Below, in pieces: positions 1-6,043 of a DNA stretch of 7,773 nucleotides. The DNA lies in NCBI GenBank assembly GCA_023387555.1, contig JAEWHY010000034.1:1-7773 (forward strand), written 5' to 3'. Every line of letters begins with the position of its first letter. Positions within the stretch are counted from its first letter, which is position 1. The notes below the pieces were generated by a model. That model did no database searches. It had not been told where the DNA came from and was given only the letters and a program-made list of their open reading frames with translations. The stretch comes from Pseudomonadota bacterium. GTDB taxonomy: Bacteria > Pseudomonadota > Alphaproteobacteria > Rhizobiales > Xanthobacteraceae. The position numbers were made by a program, and so were the translations under genes.

Positions 1-912
1 TCCCTTGGCGTGCAGGATCAGCACGTCACGAACGGCGCGGTTGAGCGGCGTGTCGACGCCCGCCGCCGCGCCGAGATCGACCACGCCGCCGCTGAGCCAT
101 GGTAGTTCCAGCGGCTTGCCGCTCTGCAGGTCGTGATACATCGAGGAGATCGTCTCGGGCGCGACGTTGTCGATCAGTTCGATCCGCTGCGCGATGAAAT
201 CGTCCGCGAAGGTCACGCCGCGCGCCTGTCCGACCGCCACCACCTCGCGGATCAGTCCGATCAGAAACTCGCGCGTATGCGGATTCTTGCGGATCGGGCC
301 GATCGGCGAACGCATCGCGGTGGTTGCGCCGGAGACCGCGACCAGGAATGCGAATTTCTGCCAGATCTCGAGATTGATGTCGGGATGAATGCTGGCGTCG
401 ATGCCGCCGGCGACACAGGCGCGATGGAAATCCTCGACGCGCCGTGAGCGCGAGCCGTCGAATTCGCCGAAGGTCAGCTTTTCGATTGCGCCGGTCTGCG
501 TGACCACGCCGGGCGCGGTGATCGCTGCGGAGATATAGCTGGTGCCGCCGATCAGCGCATTGTCGCCCACGATCGGCCGCAGCATGTCGTCCTTCTGCAC
601 GCCGTTCTGGAACGAGATCAGGCCGGTGTCCGCGCCGATGCAGGGCAGCAGCGAACGCGCCGCCGTCTCGGTATCCCAGAGCTTGACCGTGAACAGGATC
701 ATGTCGACCGCACCGACGCTGGCGGGATCGTCGGTGGCCTTGACCGTCGGCAGCACCAGCGGATGGTTACCGCCTTCGATCCGCAGGCCGTTCGTGCGCA
801 TCGCCTCGAGATGTGCGCCGCGCGCAACGAACGTCACATCGGCGCCGCCATTGGCGAGCCGCGCACCGAACACGCCGCCGACACCGCCCGATCCCATGAT
901 GAGAATGCGCAT
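1..912 (-). CDS. panE: 2-dehydropantoate 2-reductase family protein, C-terminus cut by window edge
   Basis: Probable cytoplasmic NADPH-dependent reductase converting ketopantoate to pantoate in pantothenate/CoA synthesis. The frame is open for 304 codons from ATG 912-910 to the window edge. The family is about 300-330 residues, so only the tail is missing. Seen: N-terminal Rossmann motif GSGGVG (7-12), R31 at the place expected for NADPH phosphate contact, TVK (75-77), FQNGV with N103, WQKF with the presumed catalytic K186, and the C-terminal-domain signature SSMYHD (256-261) followed by E269. A GGCGGAG ribosome site lies 7 nt before the ATG, which fixes the start. It is transcribed away from the sulfatase and no partner gene is visible. 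Many genomes carry several paralogues of this family with unproven substrates, so the family is secure but the exact substrate is less so. Confidence 0.88.
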   Translation of the reverse strand, partial: MRILIMGSGGVGGVFGARLANGGADVTFVARGAHLEAMRTNGLRIEGGNHPLVLPTVKATDDPASVGAVDMILFTVKLWDTETAARSLLPCIGADTGLISFQNGVQKDDMLRPIVGDNALIGGTSYISAAITAPGVVTQTGAIEKLTFGEFDGSRSRRVEDFHRACVAGGIDASIHPDINLEIWQKFAFLVAVSGATTAMRSPIGPIRKNPHTREFLIGLIREVVAVGQARGVTFADDFIAQRIELIDNVAPETISSMYHDLQSGKPLELPWLSGGVVDLGAAAGVDTPLNRAVRDVLILHAKG

Positions 913-919
913 CGGGTTA

Positions 920-926
920 CTCCGCC
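920..926 (-). promoter_or_regulatory. Ribosome binding site of panE-like gene
   Basis: GGCGGAG on the minus strand, 7 nt upstream of the ATG at 912. It supports that start codon over downstream alternatives. Confidence 0.7.
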
Positions 927-1225
927 GTTGTTGATCCGAGGGATTTCGTCGCACGAACGATGCGAAAGCAGCAGTCGCTTCTGCTTTAGAGCCTTTCGAC
1001 GGTGACATCAAACCTGCGTTAGCCGAACCCGTCCCGTGGACAGTCATGGGCTTGCGTGGGATGATGGCCCGTTCGAATTGCTCCCTGGCCCATCCTGTAC
1101 GTTTCTGCGCAACTCCAGATCTGATCCGGAGATGATGATGGCAAAGCAAGCGAATTCCTCGACGCGCCCGCAACGGCAAGCCCCGGAAACACCGGACGTA
1201 CTGCCGCCTGTCGGCCTTCATTGTC

Positions 1226-1241
1226 CGGAACAGCCGTTGCA
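1226..1241 (+). promoter_or_regulatory. Candidate sigma-54 (-24/-12) promoter
   Basis: CGGAACAGCCGTTGCA matches the sigma-54 consensus TGGCACG-N4-TTGCA at GG, A, C and the whole TTGCA. The invariant GG (1227-1228) and GC (1239-1240) are separated by exactly 10 nt. Transcription would start near 1252, leaving a leader of about 210 nt before the sulfatase ATG. The first T of the consensus is a C here, and no activator gene is in the window, so a chance match is quite possible. Confidence 0.22.
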
Positions 1242-1451
1242 AAGAGTCTGATCCCGCGCTCGGCGCGGCATTCCGCAACTCGAAAAATATGTCGAAAAAA
1301 GCTGCACCGCAGGCTCGCCGCTTTTGCGGGCACGCACCAGCAGGTCGCGTGGGGCACGCCAGGAACGAAAACTGAACCGTCAGTTCCGCGGTGTGCCTCC
1401 CTCGCGCACGAAAGGTCCACCAGCGTTCGCTTTCCAGCTCGTTGTCGAAGC

Positions 1452-1457
1452 AGGAGG
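1452..1457 (+). promoter_or_regulatory. Ribosome binding site of sulfatase gene
   Basis: A perfect AGGAGG lies 6 nt before the ATG at 1464. It decides the start codon: the in-frame ATG at 1221, 81 codons upstream, has nothing comparable. Confidence 0.88.
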
Positions 1458-1463
1458 AACCAA

Positions 1464-3827
1464 ATGGCACTCAAGGAATACAAGCCCGGCCAGGCGTTTT
1501 CCGGTGTGATTGGCCGAACCTTCGATGTCTCCCAGCCGGCCTGGCCGGCCCCGAACCGGGCGAAGGAGGGTGCGCCGAATGTGCTCTTCATCGTTCTCGA
1601 CGACACCGGCTTCGGCCAGTTGGGGTGCTACGGGAGCCCGATCAACACCCCCAACATCGACGCGCTTGCCATGGACGGGCTCCGTTACAACAACATGCAC
1701 ACGACGGCGTTGTGCTCACCGTCGCGGTCCTGCTTCATCACCGGACGAAATCACCATTCCAATGGCATGTCGTGTATCACGGAAGGGTCGACCGGCTTTC
1801 CGGGCGGTAACGGGATCATTCCGTTCGAGAATGGCTTCCTTTCGGAAATTCTGCTCCAGCAGGGCTACAGCACCTATTGCGTCGGCAAGTGGCATCTGAC
1901 ACCGGCCGAACAGACGTCCGCCGCGGGTCCCTATGACCGCTGGCCGCTGGGCCGCGGATTCGAGCGTTATTACGGCTTCCTTGGCGGCGACACGCACCAG
2001 TATTACCCCGAACTCGTTCGCGACAATTCGCAGACCGAGCCCGAGACCACACCTGAGCAAGGCTATCACCTGACGCCTGATCTCGTTGAGAAGGCGAAGG
2101 CGATGATCGCCGATGCCAAGCAGGTTGCGCCCAACAAGCCGTTCTTCCTGTATTTCGCTCCGGGCGCCCAGCATGCGCCCCACCATGTCCCGAAGGAATG
2201 GGCCGACAGATACAAGGGCAAGTTCGACCAGGGTTGGGATGTTTATCGCAATGAGGTGTTCGAGAAGCAGAAGCAACTCGGACTGATCGCGAAGGGCGCC
2301 AGGCTGTCGCGTCACGATCCGGACGTGCAGGACTGGGACAAGCTGTCGGCCGACGAGCGCAGGCTCTATGCGCGCATGATGGAGGTGTTCGCGGGCTTCC
2401 TCGAACACACCGATCACTATATCGGCGAACTGATCGCTTTCCTGAAGGAGATCGGCGAATACGAGAACACGCTGATCATGCTGGTCTCCGACAATGGCGC
2501 GAGCGCCGAAGGTGGCCCGACTGGCTCAATCAACGAGAACAAGTTCTTCAACAACGTGCCGGACGATTTGCAGCAGAACCTCGCCGCCATCGACGACATC
2601 GGCGGGCCGAAGTATTTCAACCATTATCCGTGGGGCTGGACCCACGCCGGCAACACGCCGTTCCGCCGCTGGAAGCGCGAAACCTATCGCGGCGGCGTTT
2701 CTGACCCGTTCATCGTCTGCTGGCCCAAGGGCATGACCTCGCGCGGCGAGCTGCGCACGCAGTATTGCCATGCCATCGACCTGGTACCGACAGTGCTGGA
2801 TTGCCTGGGCATCGAACCGCCGGCGCAGATCCGTGGCGTGACGCAGTCGCCCATCCAGGGCTACAGCCTCAAGTCATCGTTCGACGATGCCAACGCCGAG
2901 GCGCTGCACAAGACGCAATATTTCGAAATGTTCGGCCATCGCTCGCTCTATCATGATGGCTGGCGCGCGGTATGTCCCTGGCCCGGGACGTCGTTTATCG
3001 AATCGGGCCTGGCGTTCGGCGCGCCGCTCGACCACGACAAGCTCAACGAGCTCGATGCCAAAGGCTGGGAGCTTTACAATCTCAAAGACGATCCGTGCGA
3101 GACCGACAATCTCGCGAACAAGGAGCGGGCGCGCCTGATCGAGATGATCGGCATGTGGTACGCCGAGGCCGGCAAATACGATGTCCTGCCGATCGACAGC
3201 CGCGGCACGCAGCGTCTCGCAGAACCGCGGCCACAGATTGCGGTAGATCGCAAGACATACGTCTATTACCCCGGAACGCAGAGCGTTCCCGGCAATGCCG
3301 CGCCGCACCTCATGAATGTTCCGCATCGGGTGTCGGTCCATGCCAGCGTCCCGACAGGCGGGGCGGAGGGCGTGCTGTACTGCATGGGCGGCAATGACGG
3401 CGGCTTCGTCTTCTACATCAAGAAAGGCAAGCTGACCTATGGCTACAACTATGTGGCCGACCGGCGCTTCAAGGTCGAGGCGACCAGCGCCGGCCTTCCC
3501 GAAGGCGATCATGTCTTCTCGTTCGAGTTCACGCCCACCGGAAAGCCTGACATCCCGAAAGGCAGGGGCGTACCGGCGAACGTCAAGCTGTTCGTCGATG
3601 GCAAGGTGGTGGGCGAGGGCGATCTGCCGGTGACCATTCCGCTCGTGCTTGGCCTCTCCGCAGGCGTTGTGATCGGAGCCGACACCGGCTCGCCGGTGAT
3701 GCTCGCGCAGGATTACGATCCGCCGTTCGCCTTCACCGGCACCATCAGGAAGGCGCTGGTAGATGTTTCGGGGGAGCCGATCGAGGACCCTGAAGCCAAG
3801 GTGCGCATGTACCTTGCACGGCAGTGA
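1464..3827 (+). CDS. Arylsulfatase-type sulfatase, cytoplasmic, two-domain
   Basis: Predicted to hydrolyse sulfate esters, releasing sulfate; the natural substrate is unknown. It has 787 residues starting at the ATG behind a perfect AGGAGG. Seen: metal ligands D46-D47 in VLDDTGFG, formylglycine signature CSPSR (84-88) with C84 as the residue to be oxidised, GKWH with K142 and H144, H237 in QHAPHH, SDNG with D343-N344, and K404 in FRRWKRETYRGG. These are the catalytic and metal positions of alkaline-phosphatase-fold sulfatases. Roughly residues 580-787 form a beta-rich C-terminal region resembling the LamG/concanavalin-like accessory domain of long arylsulfatases. The length matches the ~790-residue class found in mycobacteria and rhizobia, not the ~540-residue Pseudomonas enzyme. 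There is no signal peptide or lipobox, implying cytosolic action on imported esters. No maturase or sulfate-ester transporter lies in the window. The gene stands alone. Family assignment is firm; substrate and regulation are not. Confidence 0.93.
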   Translation: MALKEYKPGQAFSGVIGRTFDVSQPAWPAPNRAKEGAPNVLFIVLDDTGFGQLGCYGSPINTPNIDALAMDGLRYNNMHTTALCSPSRSCFITGRNHHSNGMSCITEGSTGFPGGNGIIPFENGFLSEILLQQGYSTYCVGKWHLTPAEQTSAAGPYDRWPLGRGFERYYGFLGGDTHQYYPELVRDNSQTEPETTPEQGYHLTPDLVEKAKAMIADAKQVAPNKPFFLYFAPGAQHAPHHVPKEWADRYKGKFDQGWDVYRNEVFEKQKQLGLIAKGARLSRHDPDVQDWDKLSADERRLYARMMEVFAGFLEHTDHYIGELIAFLKEIGEYENTLIMLVSDNGASAEGGPTGSINENKFFNNVPDDLQQNLAAIDDIGGPKYFNHYPWGWTHAGNTPFRRWKRETYRGGVSDPFIVCWPKGMTSRGELRTQYCHAIDLVPTVLDCLGIEPPAQIRGVTQSPIQGYSLKSSFDDANAEALHKTQYFEMFGHRSLYHDGWRAVCPWPGTSFIESGLAFGAPLDHDKLNELDAKGWELYNLKDDPCETDNLANKERARLIEMIGMWYAEAGKYDVLPIDSRGTQRLAEPRPQIAVDRKTYVYYPGTQSVPGNAAPHLMNVPHRVSVHASVPTGGAEGVLYCMGGNDGGFVFYIKKGKLTYGYNYVADRRFKVEATSAGLPEGDHVFSFEFTPTGKPDIPKGRGVPANVKLFVDGKVVGEGDLPVTIPLVLGLSAGVVIGADTGSPVMLAQDYDPPFAFTGTIRKALVDVSGEPIEDPEAKVRMYLARQ

Positions 3828-3849
3828 AGCGCGGCAGGTCTGGCGCTTT

Positions 3850-3870
3850 GCCCTGCCTCCGCGGCAGGGC
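3850..3870 (+). terminator. Hairpin after sulfatase gene, possible terminator
   Basis: Perfect 8-bp inverted repeat GCCCTGCC/GGCAGGGC with a 5-nt loop, beginning 22 nt after the sulfatase stop codon. Position and strength suit a terminator or 3'-end stabiliser. There is no T-run behind it, so it is not a canonical intrinsic terminator. Confidence 0.45.
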
Positions 3871-4109
3871 AGGTCGCGTCAGGTCTGCGGATAGGGCCAT
3901 GTGCGTCCGGCCAACGTGAAGGAAAACCGGCGCGGCCGCTGACCGGCTGGCCTCCTCCATGCTCACGAAGCCTCGCAGTGGGATGCGCCTTCTCGTGCCT
4001 TCGCCGCATGGTGCAGCCAGCGTCACCATGTTGCGCCACGCGCTATCTGAACCAGTATGCGACATGCCTGCTTAAGCATCGTAGCCGCCAGTTCAGGTGC
4101 GAACGCTCA

Positions 4110-4133
4110 CCGAGCGCTTGGCCTTGCGCTCGG
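4110..4133. repeat. Perfect 8-bp inverted repeat
   Basis: CCGAGCGC (4110-4117) and GCGCTCGG (4126-4133) flank an 8-nt loop TTGGCCTT. There is no T-run on either side and no adjacent gene. It could be a second termination or RNA-processing structure in the convergent zone. Function unknown. Confidence 0.5.
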
Positions 4134-4254
4134 AGACGGTGTCAGCCGCGGAATGGAAAGGGTATGGCGGGGCGGCATGATGCGGCGCCGCGACGAAAGT
4201 CGCGTGTGTTTCCGCCCCGGACTCTTGCGAATTTGTCTGGGGTGACTAGTGTGC

Positions 4255-4270
4255 ATTCTGTGCACAGAAT
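4255..4270. repeat. Perfect 16-bp palindrome, possible operator
   Basis: ATTCTGTGCACAGAAT is fully self-complementary with no spacer, centred on GTGCAC. It is also embedded between outer half-sites GTGCA (4251-4255) and TGCAC (4277-4281). It begins 12 bp beyond the T-run of the minus-strand terminator. The compact symmetry suits a homodimeric DNA-binding protein. I do not recognise a known regulator site, and no downstream plus-strand gene is evident. Confidence 0.5.
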
Positions 4271-4281
4271 CGAAGGTGCAC

Positions 4282-4307
4282 AAAAAAGAGGGTGGCCGAA
4301 GCCACCC
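4282..4307 (-). terminator. Intrinsic terminator with UUCG tetraloop
   Basis: On the minus strand GGGTGGC-TTCG-GCCACCC forms a perfect 7-bp stem with the extra-stable UUCG loop. It is followed by TC and then six T (4287-4282). It starts 24 nt after the stop codon of the 44-codon ORF at 4332-4466, so it terminates that unit. This is the strongest terminator in the window and good evidence that a minus-strand transcript exists here. Confidence 0.88.
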
Positions 4308-4331
4308 CCAAGTGGTCGCAAAAATTACGCC

Positions 4332-4466
4332 TTACAACAGCCTCAGCTGCTCCGCCTCGCGGCGGGGCAGCCCGCGGCAGTGAGAGCAAACACTCTCCCA
4401 CCGGCCAAACCGGAAGCGCACATACTCGCGCACGACAACCGGCATATGCACAGGGCATGACACCAT
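4332..4466 (-). CDS. 44-residue CxxC microprotein, unknown function
   Basis: I do not recognise a named family. The reading runs from ATG 4466-4464 to TAA 4334-4332. It is basic and aromatic, with a central segment YVRFRFGRWE (15-24) followed by the CxxC motif C27-S-H-C30 and an Arg/Leu-rich tail. H29 lies inside the CxxC, and with C4 and H7 near the N-terminus the peptide could bind a metal; that is inference. Support for coding: AGGAG (4480-4476) sits 9 nt before the ATG, about 80% of codons end in G or C (35 of 44 by hand count), and a textbook terminator follows the stop by 24 nt. An internal ATG at codon 8 would give 37 residues. A competing frame starting at 4473 is only 2 nt from the ribosome site and runs through the terminator. 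There is no signal peptide or membrane segment. The transcript might instead be a small RNA with an incidental ORF. Confidence 0.62.
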   Translation of the reverse strand: MVSCPVHMPVVVREYVRFRFGRWESVCSHCRGLPRREAEQLRLL

Positions 4467-4475
4467 CGGTCATTT

Positions 4476-4480
4476 CTCCT
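4476..4480 (-). promoter_or_regulatory. Ribosome binding site of 44-codon ORF
   Basis: AGGAG within AAAGGAGAAATG on the minus strand. It is 9 nt from the ATG at 4466 but only 2 nt from the ATG at 4473, so it favours the 4466 start. Confidence 0.6.
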
Positions 4481-4485
4481 TTGCC

Positions 4486-4505
4486 AAAAAACGGGATGGT
4501 CCCGT
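4486..4505 (-). terminator. Terminator-like leader hairpin upstream of microgene
   Basis: On the minus strand ACGGGA-CCA-TCCCGT forms a 6-bp stem with a 3-nt loop, followed directly by a T-run (4490-4486). Only five bases separate this from the AGGAG of the 44-codon ORF. It could terminate an upstream transcript or act as an attenuator in the ORF's leader. No alternative antiterminator pairing was worked out, so regulation is inference. Confidence 0.5.
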
Positions 4506-4802
4506 CGCCCCGAGAGCGCCTCTTACGCTCCGCGCCCAAATTCAGAGCGCGTGAGAGCTTCGAGGTGGCAAAGGCCGCCTAGTGCGAATCGATATGTACC
4601 ACGGGAACCGCGATTCCCAGACTCAAACCGCAAGCGAATTCAGGACGTTCGTGGGTTATGGGGACAAGTGCTTTTGTTGGAAGTCGCCACACTATCCGTG
4701 TCCTGTGTTTGATCCGACCATCGGCTAGAACCGCTTTGCAGATGCGCCATTGGTCGCTCGCCACGGGCAAATAGCCGGTGCACGTCCGTATAGGGCTGTA
4801 GC

Positions 4803-4848
4803 GGACGCGCTGCTGCGTCCTAGCCTTCCGCTTTGCGGCAGAGGCCGC
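4803..4848 (-). terminator. Tandem hairpins after cupin stop, possible terminator region
   Basis: Reading the minus strand past the cupin stop, two perfect stems follow: 5 bp with a 4-nt loop (4848-4835), then 6 bp with a 6-nt loop (4820-4803). Neither is followed by a T-run, so they are weak candidates for the end of the waaF-gmhB-cupin transcript. Confidence 0.3.
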
Positions 4849-4883
4849 TTGTGGACCTGCGAAACCAGCGACGGGCCCGCGCA

Positions 4884-5345
4884 TCAGCTTTGCGGATACG
4901 GCGTGCCATCCTTGTGGACGAAACGTCCGTCGGCGTTCGCGCTTTTCAGGTCGATGTCGGAGCAGGTGGTCAGGTCGTCCGGATGGCGCGAGCCGACCTC
5001 GAGATAGACCGCCGTCGTGTCGGAGCGGTTGATCAGGTGATGGCCGTTGCCGGTATTTTTCGGAAAGGCCGCGCAATCGCCGGCGCGCAGCAGCGTCTCG
5101 CCGTCATCCTCGATCAGCGTCAGTTCGCCGGCGAGCACATAGACGAATTCGTCCTCGTGCGAATGCCAGTGCCGCTGGCTCGACCAGCCGCCCGGCGGCA
5201 GGTGCATCAGATTGACGCCGAAATCGGTCAGGCCGCCGGCGTTGCCGAGGCGCTGCCGCACGCGGTCCATGCACGGGGCATCGAATGGCGGCGGATATCC
5301 CGATCCCTTGCGCGCGGGGACGGCGGACAGGTCGATCCTGGGCAT
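4884..5345 (-). CDS. Small single-domain cupin protein
   Basis: A 153-residue soluble protein with one conserved beta-barrel cupin domain. Motif 1 fits the cupin pattern: G53, H59-x-H61, E66, G73. Motif 2 fits as well: G89, P95, H102, N106. H59, H61, E66 and H102 are therefore the likely metal ligands. The N-terminus (MPRIDLSAVPARKGSGYPPP) lacks a signal peptide. The start at 5345 is chosen because CTGGAG lies 7 nt upstream; an ATG seven codons earlier falls inside the repeat array and has no better site. Cupins range from dioxygenases and isomerases to sugar-binding or regulatory proteins, and nothing here fixes the substrate. It is the last gene after waaF and gmhB, 100 bp behind gmhB, so it may be co-transcribed. 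It is not a standard heptose-pathway enzyme. Confidence 0.88.
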   Translation of the reverse strand: MPRIDLSAVPARKGSGYPPPFDAPCMDRVRQRLGNAGGLTDFGVNLMHLPPGGWSSQRHWHSHEDEFVYVLAGELTLIEDDGETLLRAGDCAAFPKNTGNGHHLINRSDTTAVYLEVGSRHPDDLTTCSDIDLKSANADGRFVHKDGTPYPQS

Positions 5346-5348
5346 GGC

Positions 5349-5450
5349 AAGACTCCAGTTGAGCAAGACTCCGGTTCAGCAAGACTCCGGTTCGACAGGA
5401 CTCCGGTTCAAGGAGCCGGGTTCGGGTCCGGTTCAGGCGTCCGGTTCAGG
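5349..5450. repeat. 16-bp tandem repeats in gmhB-cupin spacer
   Basis: Four adjacent 16-bp units start at 5349, 5365, 5381 and 5397. The consensus on the plus strand is AAGACTCCGGTTCAGC; units 2 and 3 are identical over their first 13 bases. Degenerate copies continue to 5450, including TCCGGTTCAGG at 5427 and 5440, the last covering the gmhB stop codon. On the minus (sense) strand each full unit contains GGAG, and the unit closest to the cupin supplies its ribosome site. The array fills the spacer almost completely. Confidence 0.85.
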
Positions 5451-5964
5451 ACGGGGACTTCGCAAGCACATCATCGACGAAGGCGGCGAGATTGCCGCCC
5501 GAGAACAGGTGACCCGCGATGCCGACCGCCTGCGCGGCGCGCAGATCGGTGTCCTTGTCGCCGATCAGGAAGCTGCGGGATGTCTCGACCGGCCATTTGG
5601 CCATCAGGTCGAGCAGCATGCCCGGCCTGGGCTTGCGCCAATCGGAATCGATCCGGTAGGCGGGAAGCGGCGCATCGGGATGAAACGGACAGAAGCGGAT
5701 GTCGTCGATGCGCGCGCCCTGGGCCGCCAGTTCGCCGCGCATGTGGTCATGCAGCCGCGTCACATCGTCCTCGGTGAACATGCCGCGCGCGACGCCGGAC
5801 TGGTTCGAGATGATGAAGACGTGGAATCCGGATTCATTCAGGCGGCGCACCGCCGCCGCCGCGCCGTCGATGAAATGGAACCGGTCGATGGTGCCGATGT
5901 AGCCGTCGTCGCGGTTGATGACGCCGTCGCGGTCGAGAAACGCGGCCGGTTTGCGGTCGGTCAT
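5446..5964 (-). CDS. gmhB: D-glycero-D-manno-heptose-1,7-bisphosphate 7-phosphatase (HAD family)
   Basis: Removes the 7-phosphate from heptose 1,7-bisphosphate in the cytoplasmic ADP-heptose pathway for LPS core. It has 172 residues, close to the family norm of about 180-190. Seen: HAD motif I DRDGVIN with nucleophile D11 and acid/base D13, motif II SNQSG (53-57), K111 in WRKPRPGM, and motif IV GDKDTD (135-140). The zinc loop is degenerate: C92 is kept, but ligand positions 94, 107 and 109 carry Phe, Ser and Trp instead of His, Cys and Cys as I recall them from the E. coli enzyme. HisB-type histidinol phosphatase shares this fold. The location between waaF and the cupin, with hldD nearby, favours GmhB. 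The start ATG 5964 lacks a strong ribosome site but places the HAD motif at the usual distance. It lies 79 bp after waaF. Confidence 0.85.
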   Translation of the reverse strand: MTDRKPAAFLDRDGVINRDDGYIGTIDRFHFIDGAAAAVRRLNESGFHVFIISNQSGVARGMFTEDDVTRLHDHMRGELAAQGARIDDIRFCPFHPDAPLPAYRIDSDWRKPRPGMLLDLMAKWPVETSRSFLIGDKDTDLRAAQAVGIAGHLFSGGNLAAFVDDVLAKSPS

Positions 5965-6043
5965 GATCTGCTTCGCCGAGGAATCGGTGATCACCGGCGC
6001 TATCCTAGGCTCGCGGAGGCTCGATGCCAGAGGATCGGCGCTT

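Larger units (their letters stand above)
913..1463. other. Gene-free stretch between panE-like and sulfatase genes
   Basis: No convincing gene is seen in this divergent 551-bp region. The sulfatase frame stays open upstream to an ATG at 1221, but that extension has no good ribosome site and looks non-coding. Small elements seen: a 7-bp inverted repeat AAAGCAG/CTGCTTT (965-971 and 981-987) in the panE leader, a short TTCGT/ACGAA repeat (945-957), a candidate sigma-54-like site (1226-1241), and a direct repeat TCGAAAAA (1280-1287 and 1292-1299). Promoters for both flanking genes should lie here. No convincing -35/-10 pair was found for either. Confidence 0.6.
3828..4331. other. Gene-free stretch downstream of sulfatase
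   Basis: The open frames here have no family resemblance and no ribosome sites I can support. Contents: the hairpin just after the sulfatase stop, a perfect 8-bp inverted repeat CCGAGCGC/GCGCTCGG with an 8-nt loop (4110-4133), the 16-bp palindrome at 4255-4270, and the minus-strand terminator at 4282-4307. The convergent layout, with the sulfatase arriving from the left and the microgene from the right, makes it a natural termination zone. Confidence 0.6.
4467..4883. other. Gene-free stretch between microgene and cupin gene
   Basis: No gene of normal size is supported. A minus-strand frame is open from inside the cupin gene down to about 4579, but it has no family resemblance and its first half is only the cupin gene read out of frame. 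Structures seen: the leader hairpin at 4486-4505, AGGTGGC/GCCGCCT with one G-T pair (4563-4580), GGGAA/TTCCC (4603-4618), GGACGC/GCGTCC (4803-4820) and GCGGC/GCCGC with a 4-nt loop (4835-4848). The last two lie just after the cupin stop and may end that transcript. A promoter for the microgene should lie within this stretch but was not identified. Confidence 0.55.

Noticed and set aside
1221..1463. 81-codon N-terminal extension of the sulfatase from ATG 1221
   Set aside because: The extension has no ribosome site, lacks signal-peptide character and has poor coding style. The ATG at 1464 has a perfect AGGAGG at 6 nt and gives the usual family length.
1019..1606. 195-codon minus-strand open frame across the sulfatase start
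   Set aside because: Its first third is antisense to the conserved sulfatase N-terminus, the rest lies in the leader, and the product matches nothing recognised. A GC-rich shadow frame.
4246..4539. 97-codon minus-strand frame overlapping the microgene
   Set aside because: It reads through the strong terminator at 4282-4307. Its ribosome-site-proximal ATG (4473) is only 2 nt from AGGAG. The 44-codon frame ends just before the terminator and has better third-position bias.
4579..5076. 165-codon minus-strand frame downstream of and overlapping the cupin gene
   Set aside because: Half of it is the cupin gene read out of frame. The remainder has no ribosome site, no family resemblance and spans the hairpins after the cupin stop.
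5349..5450. CRISPR-like array
   Set aside because: The units are contiguous 16-bp tandem copies with no unique spacers, and no cas gene is present.
6003..6026. Short direct repeat GGCTCG near the waaF-gmhB junction
   Set aside because: Two copies of a very short GC-rich word; expected by chance at this composition.
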